Shown one piece after another: positions 61,901-64,000 of a DNA stretch of 64,000 nt; the stretch's first letter is position 1; every line of letters begins with the position of its first letter. A model generated the notes under the pieces. It ran no database searches, had not been told where the DNA came from, and was given only the letters and a program-made list of their open reading frames with translations. The stretch comes from Zeus faber (lineage: Eukaryota; Chordata; Actinopteri; Zeiformes; Zeidae). The DNA is taken from positions 7,802,492-7,866,491 of the forward strand of contig OY482847.1 of assembly GCA_960531495.1 (NCBI GenBank), written 5' to 3'. Position numbers and translations under genes: made by a program.

Positions 61901-63778
61901 TATACCACTGAAGTCTGGTGCAAATATGATTGTGAATTAAAGAGGAAGATTATCCCTCTGTTTGGTGTAATTATTGGGTTGTTGTGACTGGAAGGTCATT
62001 TGTTCCTCTGTCACCAGTGGATTCTAAATGAAGCACAGTCTGTCACCCATAATGCCCAAATTGACCACAATTGACATGCATCATCTTCAATGTGAATGTC
62101 AGTCCAATGAAAATTTAATATCATGACTGAAACTTTTTTCTTTTCAGAAATACAAATAGATAAATGTATGAGGTTGTTATTACTTGATATCCTTTTATAT
62201 GGGACATTGACCACAGAAAATTACATAATAATGTGAGCTTTTATTTGAGTTTGTCACATAATTTGTCTGTTTTTAATTAATTTCTATCCAAAGGCATGAA
62301 CACCCTGATTGGCTACGACCTGGTACCTGAGGCCAAGATCTTGGACTCGGCACTGAGAGCTTGTCGCAGACTCGATGACATGGCAAGCGCCGTCCGCATC
62401 CTGGAGGCCGTCAAGGTGCGTGACCATTGTCCATAGTACCTGGAGTACTTTGTCATCTTCTTCCCACTCACCATTTCACTTATTAACAGCTAACTCAGAC
62501 CACCTATGACTGTGACGTACTGTACCTGTACATACATTCACCCACCTGTAAACATTCAGCGATTATTTATCACTTCTATTGTCATGAACACTCACTTTAC
62601 CACATTTGGAAATTGCTGCTTGTGCCTGGTTCACTCATTGTATATATTGACAATTGTATTATATACATTAGTGTATATTTATAACATGCCTTACTTTGTT
62701 TTTATCTATAACTATTCACTGTATATTTGTATTGTACAAAAAATCGAGTCACTGAAAACTAGGGTCTTTGTTTTTGTGTAAGCATACTTTGCCATTAACC
62801 AGCAACTATAAATTTATTTTTCCATTAATTTACAATTTTGGGCTTATTGAGAACATTGTCTGGGGAAAAAGTTTAAACTTTTTTTACAGGCAAAAAGGGC
62901 AAACATACTAGAAAATGTTAGTGTTTTAATTTTGTGGGTAAAAAATTTACATCTGGATCGGGTAACCACAGTTATCGGTGTTACACGCTGTTCAGGCGTG
63001 CACCATCACACAACACATTGCACATTACTTGCCCACGACAGGGCCACCGCCATTTTGGTTTTTTTTATTTATTTTTTTTAATATAGAAATAAAACCTAAA
63101 TAAAAACACTTGATTACTTTTCGTCTATCAGCGGTACAAAAATCGTATTTGTAAAATACTAAGCGTGTTATCAACACTTAATCGGACGCTAAAAAATTGA
63201 AGGTTTCTGCTTGTGTGCGCGCAGCAGAGTCACAGCACAGTCTGCTCAGCACAGGAGGAGAGACAGCTGTGGGAGACCTGAGATCAGGTGTAGATCAGGA
63301 CCCGTCTCCTTCCATCCGCACTTAGCACCCGTGCAGAACGGCGCGCTCCAACTTGCAAAGCTGCCATTCAGTGTCACGCTAGCTCTGTCTTGTTACATGT
63401 ACATCATGTTCAAGCTCCAAGGCAATGTCAGCGCTTCAGTTTTTAGGTGGGTGTGGCTAATTGCATTACAAAAATGATTTAAAGCCGGATTCAGATCAAA
63501 TCACTTCTGTTTATGTCCCAAAATCCCTTTTTAATATAGTATTATGAGCAATAATGATTTTTAACAAAGACCTTAATAGTGTCTTAACACGTTATGATTT
63601 CCACTGGGAATAAATAAAATGTTATCATTATCTTATCATATTCCTGATTTTATTTTTTTTACAGGACAAAGCAGGTCCCTACAAAGAGATCTATCCATAC
63701 CTTATCCAGGAGCTGCAGCCCACCCTGGCAGAACTCGGTATCTCCACACCAGAGGAATTGGGAATTGACAAGTTATAG
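58853..63778 (+). CDS. cox5a: cox5a: cytochrome c oxidase subunit 5A, mitochondrial
   Basis: A nuclear-encoded, peripheral matrix-side subunit of complex IV, which passes electrons from cytochrome c to O2 in the inner mitochondrial membrane. Exons 58853-58925, 61133-61249, 62294-62415 and 63665-63778 join with matching phases into 141 residues; mammalian precursors have about 150. Residues 1 to about 34 form an Arg-rich presequence without acidic residues ([20 protein letters not shown]). The mature part starts near [19 protein letters not shown] and follows the family closely to the end ([10 protein letters not shown]). The helical-repeat parts [30 protein letters not shown] and [17 protein letters not shown] are intact. 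Nothing suggests damage. Fish may have more than one cox5a copy, and the paralogue is not assigned. Confidence 0.97.
58926..61132 (+). other. cox5a: cox5a intron 1 (2.2 kb)
   Basis: The first ~1 kb is unusually CpG-rich for an intron, continuing the promoter island. A poly-T lies at 59507-59530 and a LINE 3' end at 60110-60358. Open frames in the CpG-rich part have no recognisable domain. Confidence 0.7.
60110..60358 (+). mobile_element. LINE 3' end in cox5a intron 1
   Basis: Same family and orientation as 10985-11230, sharing tattcgacttactg, then gcatatatgtatgaa and gtatgtgacgaataaacctc. It ends at a single cttgaat. Confidence 0.65.
61133..61249 (+). CDS. cox5a: cox5a exon 2
   Basis: The acceptor gtgctttccag is followed by 117 nt: the end of the presequence ([11 protein letters not shown]) and the mature N terminus through [10 protein letters not shown]. 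Donor AAAAAAG|gtgact. Confidence 0.96.
61250..62293 (+). other. cox5a: cox5a intron 2
   Basis: About 1 kb, AT-rich, no feature of note. A short G-run lies at 61761-61769. Confidence 0.7.
62294..62415 (+). CDS. cox5a: cox5a exon 3
   Basis: 122 nt encoding [20 protein letters not shown] and [20 protein letters not shown], then K. Acceptor tatccaaag, donor AAG|gtgcgt. Confidence 0.96.
62416..63664 (+). other. cox5a: cox5a intron 3 (1.25 kb)
   Basis: AT-rich with short homopolymers. A GC-richer, CACA-bearing stretch at about 62960-63470 reads like an old interspersed repeat, but I cannot name it. No exon seen. Confidence 0.55.
63665..63778 (+). CDS. cox5a: cox5a exon 4, coding part
   Basis: The acceptor atttttttacag is followed by 37 codons ([20 protein letters not shown], then [17 protein letters not shown]) and TAG at 63776-63778. 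A donor-like CAAG|gtcagt lies 12 nt after the stop (63790/63791), so the 3' UTR may be split. Confidence 0.96.
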   Translation, partial: DKAGPYKEIYPYLIQELQPTLAELGISTPEELGIDKL

Positions 63779-63918
63779 TTTCCTGTCAAGGTCAGTCCAC
63801 GTAGACTGCCTAGTTGCTGAAATATTGTTCATTACATTTTCAGTACGGAACAGCTTGTTTGGGAAAATTGCCACGGGGAAATACTGTAATTTAATCCAAC
63901 CAACTCTTGGGTGACATA

Positions 63919-64000
63919 CACGGATCAGCCACAACATTAAAACCAGTGACAGGTGAAGTGAATAACATTGATCATCTGGTTCCAGTGGCACCTGTCAAGA
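63919..64000 (+). mobile_element. Tc1-type element, 5' end only (cut by window end)
   Basis: cacggatcagccacaacatt followed by aaaaccagtgacaggtgaag matches the reverse complement of the right end of the element at 19741-20506. TA at 63917-63918 is the likely target duplication. The rest lies beyond the window. Confidence 0.85.

Overview
The window is nuclear DNA of a ray-finned (teleost) fish. The evidence is split vertebrate genes with GT-AG introns, Tc1-type transposons, tRNA-headed SINEs, a DIRS-like retroelement fragment, and a very high density of long CA/TG, CT/GA and TA microsatellites. I cannot name the species.

Two genes are certain, both on the + strand. The first is snap25 (synaptosomal-associated protein 25). 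Its coding exons run from 32230 to 54148 and its 3' UTR to about 55735. It encodes 204 residues in 7 coding exons per transcript, with two mutually exclusive versions of exon 5 (5a at 48004-48121, 5b at 48371-48488, both 118 nt). A probable non-coding first exon and CpG-rich promoter lies 18 kb upstream at about 14290-14471. A near-consensus RE1/NRSE (REST) element sits 340 bp inside the predicted intron 1, as expected for a neuron-restricted gene. The second gene is cox5a (cytochrome c oxidase subunit 5A; 58853-63778, 4 coding exons, 141 residues). It has a TATA-less CpG-island promoter with NRF-1-like, YY1-like and paired ETS/GABP-like sites. A 0.73-kb array of a 9-bp unit ends about 190 bp upstream of its start codon. 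The two genes are head to tail, 3.1 kb apart. They are functionally unrelated (presynaptic SNARE and mitochondrial respiratory chain).

Left part (1-14 kb): no gene I recognise. Several + strand open segments flanked by good splice signals (3517-3588, 4807-4911, about 7835-7960, 10737-10790) join in phase 0 and probably belong to one small unidentified gene. Two more exon-like segments (about 679-964 and 1135-1238) may belong to another gene upstream. A Tc1 element with both ends intact and a dead transposase occupies 1260-2861.

Middle (14.5-32 kb, predicted snap25 intron 1): a second, decayed Tc1 element (19741-20506), a DIRS-like reverse-strand fragment (24118-25185), a LINE 3' end, perfect hairpins and many microsatellites. 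Introns 2-7 of snap25 hold a candidate solo LTR, two tRNA-derived SINEs, a possible non-autonomous DNA element and further microsatellites. Two microsatellites abut splice sites: a (CA)n right after the exon 2 donor, and a (CT)n forming the polypyrimidine tract of exon 3. The window ends inside a third Tc1-type copy (63919 onward).

I did not see a wholly new system. The points most worth following are the shifted cysteine spacing in exon 5a, the REST-site/first-exon pairing, the 9-bp array at the cox5a promoter and the unidentified small gene.
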